This document shows positions 42,886 through 51,131 of a stretch of 64,000 nt of DNA, piece by piece. Below the pieces are notes generated by a model. It saw only the letters and a program-made list of their open reading frames with translations. It did no database searches and was not told the DNA's origin. A program made the translations under genes and the position numbers. The stretch comes from Methanoculleus sp. 7T (GTDB lineage Archaea > Halobacteriota > Methanomicrobia > Methanomicrobiales > Methanoculleaceae). Position 1 is the stretch's first letter. Every line of letters starts with the position of its first letter. Location of the stretch: NCBI RefSeq assembly GCF_023195915.1, contig NZ_JALPRP010000002.1:186001-250000 (forward strand), given 5' to 3'.

Positions 42886-43133
42886 ACGCGATACGTCTTC
42901 TGCTTACGGTAGGAGCGGCCTTCTATGCGGCGGTATTCCTCGCTCAGGTCGCCCAGAACGGGAGCGTGGCCGACCAGGCCCTGGCAGGCGTCGTCCTGCT
43001 CGCCGTGGCGACGGCGCTCACCTGGATGCACGACGAACTCACCTTGAAGCGCTACGAGATGGGGCTGCTCTGGGTGATGGTGCTCGGGTTCCTTGCCTAT
43101 GCAATGGCACACGCCTCGGGGGTGCTGTCGTGA
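42882..43133 (+). CDS. ehaL: Energy-converting hydrogenase A, subunit EhaL (or EhaK)
   Basis: The 83-residue membrane protein has three helices (LLLTVGAAFYAAVFLAQVA, LAGVVLLAVATALTW, GLLWVMVLGFLAYAMAHA). Only one such small gene lies between EhaJ and EhaM, so either EhaK or EhaL is absent from this run. I favour EhaL because it adjoins EhaM. Overlaps with both neighbours are 4 bases. Confidence 0.6.
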   Translation: MNAIRLLLTVGAAFYAAVFLAQVAQNGSVADQALAGVVLLAVATALTWMHDELTLKRYEMGLLWVMVLGFLAYAMAHASGVLS

Positions 43134-43513
43134 AGTACCTCTACGAGAAAGACCTCCGGCCGATGAAGTACACCATCCTCACGAGCACGAAGCATGACCT
43201 GACGGTTCGAGAGATCGCCCGGCGCCTCGGTATGGCCGACGCAAAACTCCGGATGGCGATGATCCGGCGGCTCGATATGTCCCTGCTTGAGAACCTCGAG
43301 TCCCGGTGGGAGATGGGGCAAAAGTATGGGGATTCGGACGACCCGGTGGCGGAAAAACTCGGGTGCGAACTCTTCACCCGGTTTATACCACTCGTTGATA
43401 CAGAGACGATGCAGACAATTTACAACGACACAAAAACGATGATCGACGACGGACCACTCGACGAGGCGCTAGAGCAAGGAAGAGCACGGATACGGGAGGC
43501 GGTCCTCTCATGA
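43130..43513 (+). CDS. ehaM: Energy-converting hydrogenase A, subunit EhaM (DUF1959)
   Basis: The 127-residue soluble helical protein starts at GTG overlapping the previous stop. It has YEKDLRPMKYTILTSTKHDLTVREIARRLG and a C-terminal acidic/Arg tail, the DUF1959 pattern of EhaM, for which only a structure is known. It has no membrane segment or cofactor motif, so it is probably a cytosolic peripheral subunit or assembly factor. Confidence 0.8.
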   Translation: MKYLYEKDLRPMKYTILTSTKHDLTVREIARRLGMADAKLRMAMIRRLDMSLLENLESRWEMGQKYGDSDDPVAEKLGCELFTRFIPLVDTETMQTIYNDTKTMIDDGPLDEALEQGRARIREAVLS

Positions 43514-43965
43514 AGATCCTCCAGGATATCAAGAACGCAGTGCGGTCGAGGTCGATCCATGTCTGTTACGTCGACGTCGGGTCATGCAACGGCTGCGACA
43601 TCGAGGTGCTCGCCTGCCTTGCGCCGCGCTACGACATCGAGCAGTATGGGATCTACGTCCACAACAACCCCCGTGAGGCCGACGTCCTTCTGGTCATCGG
43701 GTCTGTGACACCGCAGTGGGTGGACAAACTCCGCGATATCTGGGACAAGATTCCGGAGCCGAAGGTGGCCGTCGCCATCGGGAACTGCCCGATATCGGGG
43801 TGCGTCTATGCCCGGAGGGGTACCTTGACGAGCCCGCCTGTTGAGAAGTACATACCCATCGCCGCACAGGTGCCGGGCTGCCCGCCCCGCCCAACAGAGA
43901 TACTCAACGCCATACTCTCGGTCGCACCGCTGATATTCAAAGACTACGAGGAGAAACAGTCATGA
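43510..43965 (+). CDS. ehaN: Energy-converting hydrogenase A small subunit EhaN
   Basis: This 151-residue NuoB/EchC-like subunit has GSCNGCDIEVLAC at residues 25-36, then GNCPISGC and VPGCPPRP, giving the four cysteines of the proximal [4Fe-4S] cluster. It receives electrons from the NiFe site in EhaO and passes them to EhaP. Overlaps of 4 bases on both sides keep its stoichiometry tied to EhaM and EhaO. Confidence 0.88.
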   Translation: MKILQDIKNAVRSRSIHVCYVDVGSCNGCDIEVLACLAPRYDIEQYGIYVHNNPREADVLLVIGSVTPQWVDKLRDIWDKIPEPKVAVAIGNCPISGCVYARRGTLTSPPVEKYIPIAAQVPGCPPRPTEILNAILSVAPLIFKDYEEKQS

Positions 43966-45050
43966 AGAAGACCGTCGACGTATCCATTCCGCTCGGTCCG
44001 ATGCACCCCTGCTGGAAAGAGCCCGTCCGCATCAAGTGCGAGACGGCGGGCGAACGGGTGATCAGGACCGAGGTTGAACTCGGGTACATGAAGAAGGGGA
44101 TCGAGCGGATCATGCGGGGCCGCCCCTGGCAGGAGGTGATGTTCCTTGCCGAGCGCGTCTGCGGTATCTGCTCGGTCATCCACAACATGGTCTTCATCGA
44201 GACGATGGAGGAGATCAGCGGCATCTCTGTCCCGCCGCGGGCCGCTTACCTCCGGGTCATCGTCAATGAACTCGACCGAATAGCAAGCCACATCCTCGCG
44301 AACTTCTCCTACTGCTACACGATCGAGCACGAGACGCTCGCGATGTACCTCTTGAATACCCGGGAGACGGTGCTCGACAACCTCGAACGAATCACGGGCT
44401 CGCGGATCAACACAGCCTACATGATCCCGGGCGGGGTCAGGTTCGACCTCCTGCCTGAGGACGCCGCGGCGATGCTTGCCGACCTCGCGAAGGTGGAGGA
44501 TGAGATGAAGCGGCATACCCGGATCTTCGAGACCGGCCCCCTGATCGCCCTCCGGAGCAAGGGGATTGGGGTCATGACCCGCGAGGAAGCAATTTTGGCC
44601 CACACCGTCGGCCCCACGGCCCGGGCAAGCGGTGTCACGGACTGCGACCTGCGTCTCCGCCACCCGACCTACCAGGCGCTCGGCTTTACGCAGATAACGA
44701 GGACCGAGGGCGACAACTTCGCCCGGATCATGGTCAGGTTCCAGGAGATCTTCCAGAGCATCGACCTGATCCGGAAGTGCGTAGAGACCCTCCCCGACGG
44801 GCCTATCCGGGGCGGCGGCCTCTGCAAGGCGGGCGAGGCCTCGCACAGCGGCGAAGCCCCTCGGGGCGAGTTGATCTACTCCATAAAGACCGACGACTAC
44901 GGCAGGGTGCTCGACATCGCGATCCGGACGCCCTCGATCATGAATGTCGAGGCCTGTTCCCACTCGATGATCAAAGACGCCGCGTCGATCGCCGACGTGA
45001 CATCGACGTTCATCAGCAGCGACCCCTGTATCGCGTGCAATGAGAGGTAA
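43962..45050 (+). CDS. ehaO: Energy-converting hydrogenase A large subunit EhaO (NiFe site)
   Basis: This 362-residue NuoD-like catalytic subunit has both NiFe-binding motifs: RVCGIC (Cys67, Cys70) and, at the extreme C-terminus, DPCIAC (Cys356, Cys359). It ends three residues after the last Cys, so there is no processed C-terminal extension, as in other group 4 hydrogenases. It oxidises H2 for ferredoxin reduction. Confidence 0.92.
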   Translation: MKKTVDVSIPLGPMHPCWKEPVRIKCETAGERVIRTEVELGYMKKGIERIMRGRPWQEVMFLAERVCGICSVIHNMVFIETMEEISGISVPPRAAYLRVIVNELDRIASHILANFSYCYTIEHETLAMYLLNTRETVLDNLERITGSRINTAYMIPGGVRFDLLPEDAAAMLADLAKVEDEMKRHTRIFETGPLIALRSKGIGVMTREEAILAHTVGPTARASGVTDCDLRLRHPTYQALGFTQITRTEGDNFARIMVRFQEIFQSIDLIRKCVETLPDGPIRGGGLCKAGEASHSGEAPRGELIYSIKTDDYGRVLDIAIRTPSIMNVEACSHSMIKDAASIADVTSTFISSDPCIACNER

Positions 45051-45054
45051 GGAG

Positions 45055-45660
45055 ATGCGATCAATCATCTACTACGTGCAGGAGTTCCTCAGGCCGGAAT
45101 GGCTGAAGAAGTTCTTCTTCGCAAAGACCGCACCGCTCTCCACCCCCCCTTACTTCAAGGACTACCCGTTCCAGACGGAGAAAGAGTGCACGGGGTGCTT
45201 TTCCTGTATGATGATCTGCCCCGCGCCCGAGGCCATCGCGGTCCTCCGCCGGAAGGACCAGTGGGTCCCTGAGGTCTACCCGGGTCACTGCATCAGGTGC
45301 GGCCTCTGTGTCGAGGCGTGCCCGGAAGGCGTCCTTTCAAGCGGGCGGATTCTCGATGTCACCCGGCGCGATGGGACTGCGCTCTCCTCGTGGTACCACC
45401 TCGAGGTCGACGACACCCTCTGCATGCGGTGCGGGAACTGTTGTGTCTCCTGCCCGATCAACAGGCAGGAGGACCCGCAGCTCGCAGCGACGGGGACGTC
45501 CGCGAGCGACGAGGTCATCATGCGGATCGAGGGCGGCCGGGTGCGGATACTCCACGAGGAGAAGTGCACCGGGTGCAAGACCTGCGAGACCCACTGCCCG
45601 AACCGCGCAATCAGGGTCGCCCGCATGGTGGAAGGGGTGCAGAAGGAGGTGGAGGCGTGA
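45055..45660 (+). CDS. ehaP: Polyferredoxin subunit with four [4Fe-4S] clusters (EhaP-like)
   Basis: The 201-residue protein has four C-x2-C-x2-C-x3-C motifs beginning near residues 45, 79, 123 and 171 (CTGCFSC, CIRCGLC, CMRCGNC, CTGCKTC). It has fewer clusters than the six described for EhaP in Methanothermobacter, and no second polyferredoxin follows. I chose the second ATG, seven bases after GAGGT; the first ATG, 15 bases earlier, is possible. It bridges Eha and FwdD, and its stop overlaps the FwdD start. Confidence 0.8.
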   Translation: MRSIIYYVQEFLRPEWLKKFFFAKTAPLSTPPYFKDYPFQTEKECTGCFSCMMICPAPEAIAVLRRKDQWVPEVYPGHCIRCGLCVEACPEGVLSSGRILDVTRRDGTALSSWYHLEVDDTLCMRCGNCCVSCPINRQEDPQLAATGTSASDEVIMRIEGGRVRILHEEKCTGCKTCETHCPNRAIRVARMVEGVQKEVEA

Positions 45661-46046
45661 CGTTTCTGATGATCACCGGACGGACGGTGAACCAAGGCGC
45701 GACCGTCGAGAACAAGACATCGGCCGGCTACGCCGAGGAGACCTCCACCTGCTTCATGCACGAGTTTGATATGCTGGAACTCGGGCTTGCCGACCAAGAC
45801 GCCGTCAGGGTGGCCGGACCCTGCGGAGAGGTCGTCATGCGGGCGGTTGCGTCGGACGAGGTGGAGATGGGCACCGTCTTCGTCCCCTACGGCCCCTACG
45901 CAAACCACATCATCGCTGCCGATACCCACTCCACCGGGATGCCCGACTTCAAGTCGCACGAGGTGGAGATCGAACCGACGGACGAAGAACCGAAGACTGT
46001 TCACGAACTGATGGAAGAACTGGGAGGGCTTGCTTATGATCGTTAA
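45657..46046 (+). CDS. fwdD: Formylmethanofuran dehydrogenase subunit D
   Basis: The 129-residue protein starts with GTG overlapping the polyferredoxin stop. It has the molybdopterin-dinucleotide-binding fold pattern LITGRTVNQGATVENK-like start, then FDMLELGLADQDAVRVAGP and VFVPYGPYANHII. With FwdB it forms the split Mo/W-pterin formate dehydrogenase core that reduces CO2 to formate inside the complex. It overlaps FwdB by 11 bases. Confidence 0.9.
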   Translation: MTFLMITGRTVNQGATVENKTSAGYAEETSTCFMHEFDMLELGLADQDAVRVAGPCGEVVMRAVASDEVEMGTVFVPYGPYANHIIAADTHSTGMPDFKSHEVEIEPTDEEPKTVHELMEELGGLAYDR

Positions 46047-47325
46047 GGACGTGGTCTGCCCCTTCTGCGGATGCCTCTGTGACGATATCGAGGTGGACGT
46101 CGCAGAGAACCGGGTAGTCGCCGTCACCAACGCCTGCGAGCTCGGCACGAAGAAACTCATGGGCGAGAAGAGGATGAAGAACCCGATCCTGCGCGATGGG
46201 GATACATGGAAGGATATCACCTACGACGAAGCGATCCGCTACACCGTCGATATGCTCACGCATGCCGAGCGTCCGCTCCTCTACGGGTGGAGCGGCACTC
46301 ACGGAGAGGCCCAGTGCGTGGGGGTGCACATGGCCGAACTCGTGCGCGGCGTGATCGACAACACGTCTTCGGTCTGCCACGGGCCGTCCATCCTTGCCAT
46401 CCAAGAGGTCGGGCACCCGGGGTGCACGCTCGGTGTGGTGAAGAACCGGGCCGACCTCGTGATCTACTGGGGCGCGAACCCAATCGACGCCCACCCCCGC
46501 CACCTCTCCCGGTACACGCGCTACGCTGACGGGTTCTTCCTCGAGAACGCCTTCCGCGACCGGAAGGTGATCGTCATGGACGTTCGGAAGACCGAGACCG
46601 CGAACATCGCCGACGAGTTCGTGCAGATCAAACCCGGCGGGGACTACGCAGTCCTCTCGGCGCTCCGGGCTATCGTCCGGGGGAAGGAGGATATAGTCCC
46701 GCGGACGGTCGCGGGCGTCACCCGCGAGCAGCTCATCCGGGTGGTCGACCTCTGCAAAGCCGCGAAGTTCGGTGCGGTCTACTTCGGGCTCGGGCTCACG
46801 ATGACCCGGGGGAAGTACAAGAACGTCAGAAACGCCATCGAACTCGTCTCAGAGTTGAACCGGCACACGAAGTTTACCATCTCGGCGATGCGTGGCCACT
46901 ACAACGTCTACGGCTCGAACGAAGTGAATACCTGGATGACCGGCTATCCCTTCGGGATTGACTTCTCCCGGGGGATCGCCTTCTACAACCCCGGAGAGAC
47001 CACGGCCGTGGATATCCTGGCTAGGAAGGAGTGCGATGCGGCGCTGATCGTCGGGAGCGACCCGGCCGCCCACTTCCCGCGGTCCTGCCTCAAGCACCTC
47101 GCCGATATCCCGGTAGTCCAACTCGATCCCTACCCGAACGCCACCACGGCGTTCTGCAACGTCCAGATCCCGGTGGCGGTGACCGGCATCGATGCGGAGG
47201 GGACGGCTTATCGGATGGACGGGGTGCCCATCCGGACCCGGAAAGTCCTCTCCACCAGTTACCCCTCCGACGAGGAAGTCCTCTCCCGGATCTACAGAGA
47301 GATGCAGGAGGCGCAAGCGGTATGA
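46036..47325 (+). CDS. fwdB: Formylmethanofuran dehydrogenase subunit B
   Basis: This 429-residue catalytic subunit has a [4Fe-4S] motif at the N-terminus (CPFCGCLCDD, Cys8/11/15, with Cys34) and the metal ligand SSVCHGPS (Cys114). The ligand is a normal cysteine codon, not selenocysteine. Sequence alone does not tell tungsten from molybdenum. The ATG has GGGAGGG seven bases upstream. The stop overlaps the FwdA start (ATGA). Confidence 0.92.
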   Translation: MIVKDVVCPFCGCLCDDIEVDVAENRVVAVTNACELGTKKLMGEKRMKNPILRDGDTWKDITYDEAIRYTVDMLTHAERPLLYGWSGTHGEAQCVGVHMAELVRGVIDNTSSVCHGPSILAIQEVGHPGCTLGVVKNRADLVIYWGANPIDAHPRHLSRYTRYADGFFLENAFRDRKVIVMDVRKTETANIADEFVQIKPGGDYAVLSALRAIVRGKEDIVPRTVAGVTREQLIRVVDLCKAAKFGAVYFGLGLTMTRGKYKNVRNAIELVSELNRHTKFTISAMRGHYNVYGSNEVNTWMTGYPFGIDFSRGIAFYNPGETTAVDILARKECDAALIVGSDPAAHFPRSCLKHLADIPVVQLDPYPNATTAFCNVQIPVAVTGIDAEGTAYRMDGVPIRTRKVLSTSYPSDEEVLSRIYREMQEAQAV

Positions 47326-49022
47326 GCGAGATCCTGATCAAGAACGCCTGTGTGATCGATCCCCTCAGGGGCATCAACGCCGAGACGATGGATATCGCCA
47401 TCCGCGACGGCAGGGTCGTCGAGGAGGTGAGCGGGGCCGCCGAGGTGATCGATGCCCACGGTGCGCTCACCCTCCCGGGCGGGATAGACTCGCACACCCA
47501 CATCTGCGGAACGAAGGTGAATTTCGGCAGGTACATGAGCCCTGAGGACATGCGGGCCGGCAGGACGCCCCGGCGCGGACCGATGCACGCCACGTCAGGC
47601 TACAGCGTTCCGACCACCTACGGCAACAGTTACCGCTACAGTGCGATGGGCTACACCACCCTGCTCGAAGGTGCGATGGCGCCGCTTGAGGCCCGCCACA
47701 CCCACGAGGAGTTCACCTACACTCCCCTTCAGGATACGATGGCGAACGCCCTCTTCGACGGGAACTGGGGGATCATGGAGGCGATCCGCGACGGCGACAC
47801 GAAAAGGGTTGCCGCCATCATCGGCTGGACGCTCTCTGCGGTGAAGGGGTTTGCCGTCAAACTCACGAATCCGGGCGGCACTGAGGCTTGGCAGTGGGGC
47901 AAGAACGTCTCGTGCATCAGGGACCCGGTGCCCTATTTTGAGGTGACGCCTGCGGAGATCATCAGGACGGTCGTCGAGGCGAACGAGCTCCTCCATCTCC
48001 CGCACTCTGTCCACCTCCACTGCAACAACCTCGGGACGCCCGGAAACTACACCTGCACGCTCGGGTCTCTCGGCCTCATCCCGGACCTGAACCCGAAGCG
48101 GCAGACCCTGTATGCGACCCACGTCCAGTTCCATGCCTACGGGGGGTCTGGGTGGAAGGACTTCTGCTCGAAGAGCGAGCCGATCGCAAACTTCGTCAAC
48201 ATGCGCCCGCAGATCGTCATCGATATGGGGCAGGTGATGTTCGGGCGGACGACCACGATGACCGCCGACGGGCCGATGGAGTTCAACCTCCACCGCCTCC
48301 ACCACGACAAGTGGAGCAACCACGACGTGGAACTCGAGACCGGTTCCGGGATTATCCCGGTCGTTTACCGGCGTAAGAACCTGGTCAACTCGGTTATGTG
48401 GGCGATCGGCCTCGAACTCGCGCTCCTCACGAAGAGTCCCTGGCAGTGCCTGCTCACGACCGACAACCCGAACGGCGCGCCGTTCGTCCGCTACCCTGAG
48501 ATCATCGCCCTCCTGATGAGCAAGAAGTACCGTGACGCCGAGTTCGCCACGGTCCACCCCGATACCTCGGCACGGGCGCCTCTCCCGGCGATCGAGCGGG
48601 AGTTGGACTGGTACGAGATCGCAGTGATGACCCGGGCCGGCCAGGCGAAGGCGCTCGGGATCCAAGACCTCGGAAAAGGCTATCTCGGGCCGGGCGCGGA
48701 GGCGGATGTCGCCGTCTACCCGATCCATATCGACGAGGTCGACCCGTCGACCGACTATCGGAAGGTGATCGAGGCGTTCGGCCGGACCGAGTACACGATC
48801 AAGCGGGGAAGGGTCGTCTCCCGGAGGGGCGAGTGCTTGGTCGACGGGAGCAACGCCACGTTCTGGGTCAAGCCGAAGATCTCCGATAACTACGACATGG
48901 GGAAAGACCCTGACTTCATCGAGAAGTTCGACCGCTACTACACGGTCCGGATGAGGAACTACCCGGTGCAGGAGGAGTACGTGAACCGGAGCCGGTGCAT
49001 CGAGACGGAGGCGGAGATATGA
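47322..49022 (+). CDS. fwdA: Formylmethanofuran dehydrogenase subunit A
   Basis: This 566-residue amidohydrolase-fold subunit condenses formate with methanofuran at a dinuclear zinc site. The visible ligands are IDSHTH (His58, His60), a carboxylated lysine region VKLTNPGG, VHLHCNN and the aspartate in TTDNPNG. The length is typical. The start is fixed by the ATGA overlap with FwdB and the ILIKNACVIDP beginning. Confidence 0.94.
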   Translation: MSEILIKNACVIDPLRGINAETMDIAIRDGRVVEEVSGAAEVIDAHGALTLPGGIDSHTHICGTKVNFGRYMSPEDMRAGRTPRRGPMHATSGYSVPTTYGNSYRYSAMGYTTLLEGAMAPLEARHTHEEFTYTPLQDTMANALFDGNWGIMEAIRDGDTKRVAAIIGWTLSAVKGFAVKLTNPGGTEAWQWGKNVSCIRDPVPYFEVTPAEIIRTVVEANELLHLPHSVHLHCNNLGTPGNYTCTLGSLGLIPDLNPKRQTLYATHVQFHAYGGSGWKDFCSKSEPIANFVNMRPQIVIDMGQVMFGRTTTMTADGPMEFNLHRLHHDKWSNHDVELETGSGIIPVVYRRKNLVNSVMWAIGLELALLTKSPWQCLLTTDNPNGAPFVRYPEIIALLMSKKYRDAEFATVHPDTSARAPLPAIERELDWYEIAVMTRAGQAKALGIQDLGKGYLGPGAEADVAVYPIHIDEVDPSTDYRKVIEAFGRTEYTIKRGRVVSRRGECLVDGSNATFWVKPKISDNYDMGKDPDFIEKFDRYYTVRMRNYPVQEEYVNRSRCIETEAEI

Positions 49023-49789
49023 GAGTCACGCTCGCGATGAAACCCGCCGCCAAGTCGTCCATCCCCATCGAGGCGGAGGCAATCGTCCCGAAGAACTTCC
49101 TCTCCGGAACCGACCTCTCGGTCTGGCGGGGGAACCGAGAACTCAAACTCGACGAGGTCTTCGTGGTCTCCGTGGAGGGCGATGCCGAGCGGCCGGAGGA
49201 GGTCGAGGTCGTCCTCTCGGGGGACAACATCTTCCGGCTCAAGAGGGTCGGGGAATACATGGACGGCGGCAAGATCACCATCCTCGGCGACATCGGTATG
49301 CACTGCGGCAACTTCATGAGCGGCGGGAGCATCGAGATCCACGGCAACGCCGATGGGTGGCTCGGTCGGGAGATGGCGGGTGGAACCATCGTCTGCAAGG
49401 GCGATGCCGCCGACTACTGCGCGTCGGGATATCGCGGCGGCAGGAAGGGCATGACCGGCGGCACCGTGGAGGTCTTCGGCCGCGCCGGCGACTTCCTTGC
49501 AGAGAGCATCGCCGGCGGCACCGTAACCGTGCACGGCGATGCCGGGGATATGGCTGGGGCGGAGATGCACGGCGGCACGCTCATCGTCCACGGGGACTGC
49601 GGCCGTCCGGGTGCGAACATGAAGGGCGGTTCCTGCTACGTCTACGGAACCGCGCATGGGATGCTCCCCTCATTTCGGAAGATCGGGCCGATCCGGCACG
49701 AGGGGCGCACTCTTATCCACTTCGCGGGGGATGTTGCGAACCGCGGAAAAGGAAATCTTTTTGTGAAGGACTACGAATATCTGGATTGA
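49019..49789 (+). CDS. fwdC: Formylmethanofuran dehydrogenase subunit C
   Basis: The 256-residue protein is dominated by repeated beta-helix turns (GGTIVCKGDAADY, GGTVEVFGRAGDF, GGTVTVHGDAGDM, GGTLIVHGDCG), as in the C-terminal domain of glutamate synthase. FwdC scaffolds FwdA and FwdB. Its start overlaps FwdA by ATGA and its stop overlaps the small zinc-ribbon gene by TGATG. FwdE, FwdF and FwdG are not in this cluster. Confidence 0.93.
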   Translation: MRVTLAMKPAAKSSIPIEAEAIVPKNFLSGTDLSVWRGNRELKLDEVFVVSVEGDAERPEEVEVVLSGDNIFRLKRVGEYMDGGKITILGDIGMHCGNFMSGGSIEIHGNADGWLGREMAGGTIVCKGDAADYCASGYRGGRKGMTGGTVEVFGRAGDFLAESIAGGTVTVHGDAGDMAGAEMHGGTLIVHGDCGRPGANMKGGSCYVYGTAHGMLPSFRKIGPIRHEGRTLIHFAGDVANRGKGNLFVKDYEYLD

Positions 49790-49938
49790 TGGTCAGACAC
49801 GAGTGTGGGTTTGAGGCCCCGATTCACTGTAAGAGGTGCGGGAGACCGCTATCGAACAACGAACGTGGGGGCCTTTACTGCCCGCACTGCGGAAGAAGAG
49901 TCAGCATTCTCTGCCCCGGCTGCGGCCGTCTCTGGTGA
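49789..49938 (+). CDS. Small zinc-ribbon protein coupled to fwdC
   Basis: The 49-residue protein has three Cys pairs: CKRC near residue 14, CPHC near 33 and CPGC near 43, plus an N-terminal Cys6. It should bind one or two zinc ions. It starts one base inside the fwdC stop, so it belongs to the Eha-Fwd operon, which is a hint of a role in that system. The stop abuts the convergent DUF1922-like gene with no spacer. Confidence 0.75.
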   Translation: MVRHECGFEAPIHCKRCGRPLSNNERGGLYCPHCGRRVSILCPGCGRLW

Positions 49939-50205
49939 TCAGACCCGGTTTTTCACCCATTGGGCGTATTGGGCCCGCAATTTCCGGATGTCCTGCTCCG
50001 TCAGGTCTTCCTTTCCGGTCTGGTGCAGGTACGACTCCAATTGTTCCACGACCTGTTCCGCATCCAGAAAGTCGTCGGTATCCAGGTAGACCGGCGCCTT
50101 CCCGACGTTGATCGCCTCGCCGCACATCGGACAGAGTCTCCAGCGCTGGTACCTGTCCACGTAGGTGAAGGTTTTGCAGCCCGGGCAGCGGATGACAAGG
50201 TACAT
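49939..50205 (-). CDS. DUF1922-like zinc-ribbon protein
   Basis: The 88-residue protein starts MYLVIRCPGCKTFTYV and has LCPMCGEAINVGKAP, giving two CxxC zinc knuckles. An acidic helical tail follows (LDTDDFLDAEQVVEQLESYL). The layout resembles archaeal DUF1922 proteins, of unknown function but known zinc-ribbon structure. The frame is open upstream, but the ATG chosen begins the conserved strand. It converges on the Eha-Fwd operon. Confidence 0.75.
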   Translation of the reverse strand: MYLVIRCPGCKTFTYVDRYQRWRLCPMCGEAINVGKAPVYLDTDDFLDAEQVVEQLESYLHQTGKEDLTEQDIRKLRAQYAQWVKNRV

Positions 50206-50501
50206 GATCAAGGCAATGTCTGACCGGCCGGATATATAATTATCTTTCCGTAGTCTCTTCGTCTGCGATGCCCCCGTCGGGATGGGATTTGTGCGCCGCC
50301 GGGTGGCGAGCATGGGAGGGGCAAAGTCCGATGAGGCGGACCGCGAGGGCCTGCACACCTGGCGGTGCTCGAGCTCCGCCTGCCCCTCCGGGGCACGCAT
50401 CGCAAGTCCAAGACCTGGCGGTCTTCTCCTGCTCCGTTCCTCAAAGACCTTCGGTCTTCTCAAACTCCTGTCCTATGGACAGTCGTTCTCCGGAACGTCG
50501 C

Positions 50502-50533
50502 ATATCCCCACACACTGCCCCCGCCTCCCGGGG
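50502..50533 (+). repeat. 32-base direct repeat, copy 1
   Basis: It begins ATATCC and ends CTCCCGGGG. It matches the copy at 50998-51029 with three C/T or A/G differences. Confidence 0.7.
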
Positions 50534-50783
50534 GGCGGGGAATCGACGCTCCGATAGGAGCGGAGTTTGAGCACCAAAGGTGCGATTCGTCGAGCGTAGC
50601 GAGCGTGAGAAGACCGAAGGTCTTCGATTGACGACCTCCCCAGAAGGGGAAGGAGTCCGAACACCGTAGGTGTGAGTCGTCGACCGGCCGAAGGGCGGGA
50701 GCGTGAGAAACCCGAAGGGTTTCGAGTGAGGAGCGCGAAGTGCGGGCGGAGTGGGGGCCAAGGACTTACGGGTACCCACCTGC

Positions 50784-50807
50784 GGGGAGGGGGCAAGCCC
50801 CCTCCCC
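50784..50807. repeat. 11-bp GC-rich palindrome
   Basis: GGGGAGGGGGC, AA, GCCCCCTCCCC: a perfect stem. It shares its core with the palindrome after trkH at 29909-29933. A CACCCC/GGGGTG pair and an AACGCCC/GGGCGTT pair follow within 60 bases. Confidence 0.7.
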
Positions 50808-50997
50808 GGTCCCCACCCCCAGGGGTGATAAACGCCCGGTGGCACAGCGGGCGTTCGAGCACCGGAGGTGCGCAGTCCGCCACGGTCCAGTGTATTAGAA
50901 TTGGTGGAAGAAAAACCGGGTCCGGGCTACCCCTGCATTCCACTTGCCCCTCCGGGAACTCCTCTCCGGAGCCACTCCTAAACACCGATTTCTCCAG

Positions 50998-51029
50998 ATA
51001 TCCTCACGCACTGCCCCCGTCTCCCGGGG
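50998..51029 (+). repeat. 32-base direct repeat, copy 2
   Basis: This is the second copy of the ATATCC...CTCCCGGGG element. The two copies are 496 bases apart and bracket the right half of the hairpin-rich region. Confidence 0.7.
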
Positions 51030-51131
51030 CCGGGCGGAGTGGGGGTTTGAGGGTATTGCCTCCCCGCGAAAGGGCTGTTAGCCGCCGGGAAACCGTGCCG
51101 TGGAGTTGTTCCTCAAGAGCCTTCGCCCCTC

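Larger units (their letters stand above)
50356..50871. repeat. Array of short hairpins with related stems
   Basis: Stems seen in order: CACC (50356), TGCCCC (50381), AAGACC (50410), AAGACC (50444), CTGTCC (50468), CGTTC (50484), GCACC (50571), GAAGACC (50609), ACACC (50661), GAAACCC (50707) and GCACC (50859). Each is followed by 3-4 bases and its exact complement. Flanking bases read as pyrimidine-rich in the left part and purine-rich (GAGCGTGAG) in the right part, as if the array turns over near 50530-50560. It does not have the constant repeats and unique spacers of CRISPR. Confidence 0.7.
50206..51131. other. Non-coding region rich in short palindromes
   Basis: I see no gene here on either strand. 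At least eleven small inverted repeats (4-7 bp stems, 3-4 base loops) fill 50356-50871. A pair of 32-base direct repeats and several GC-rich palindromes follow. Composition differs from the coding genes around it. Details are in the repeat entries. Confidence 0.7.

Noticed and set aside
46372-46395. Selenocysteine in the FwdB active site
   Set aside because: The metal-ligand codon in SSVCHGPS reads as an ordinary cysteine, and there is no in-frame TGA.
50356-50871. CRISPR array
   Set aside because: Stems and loops vary, there is no constant repeat with unique equal-length spacers, and no cas genes are nearby.
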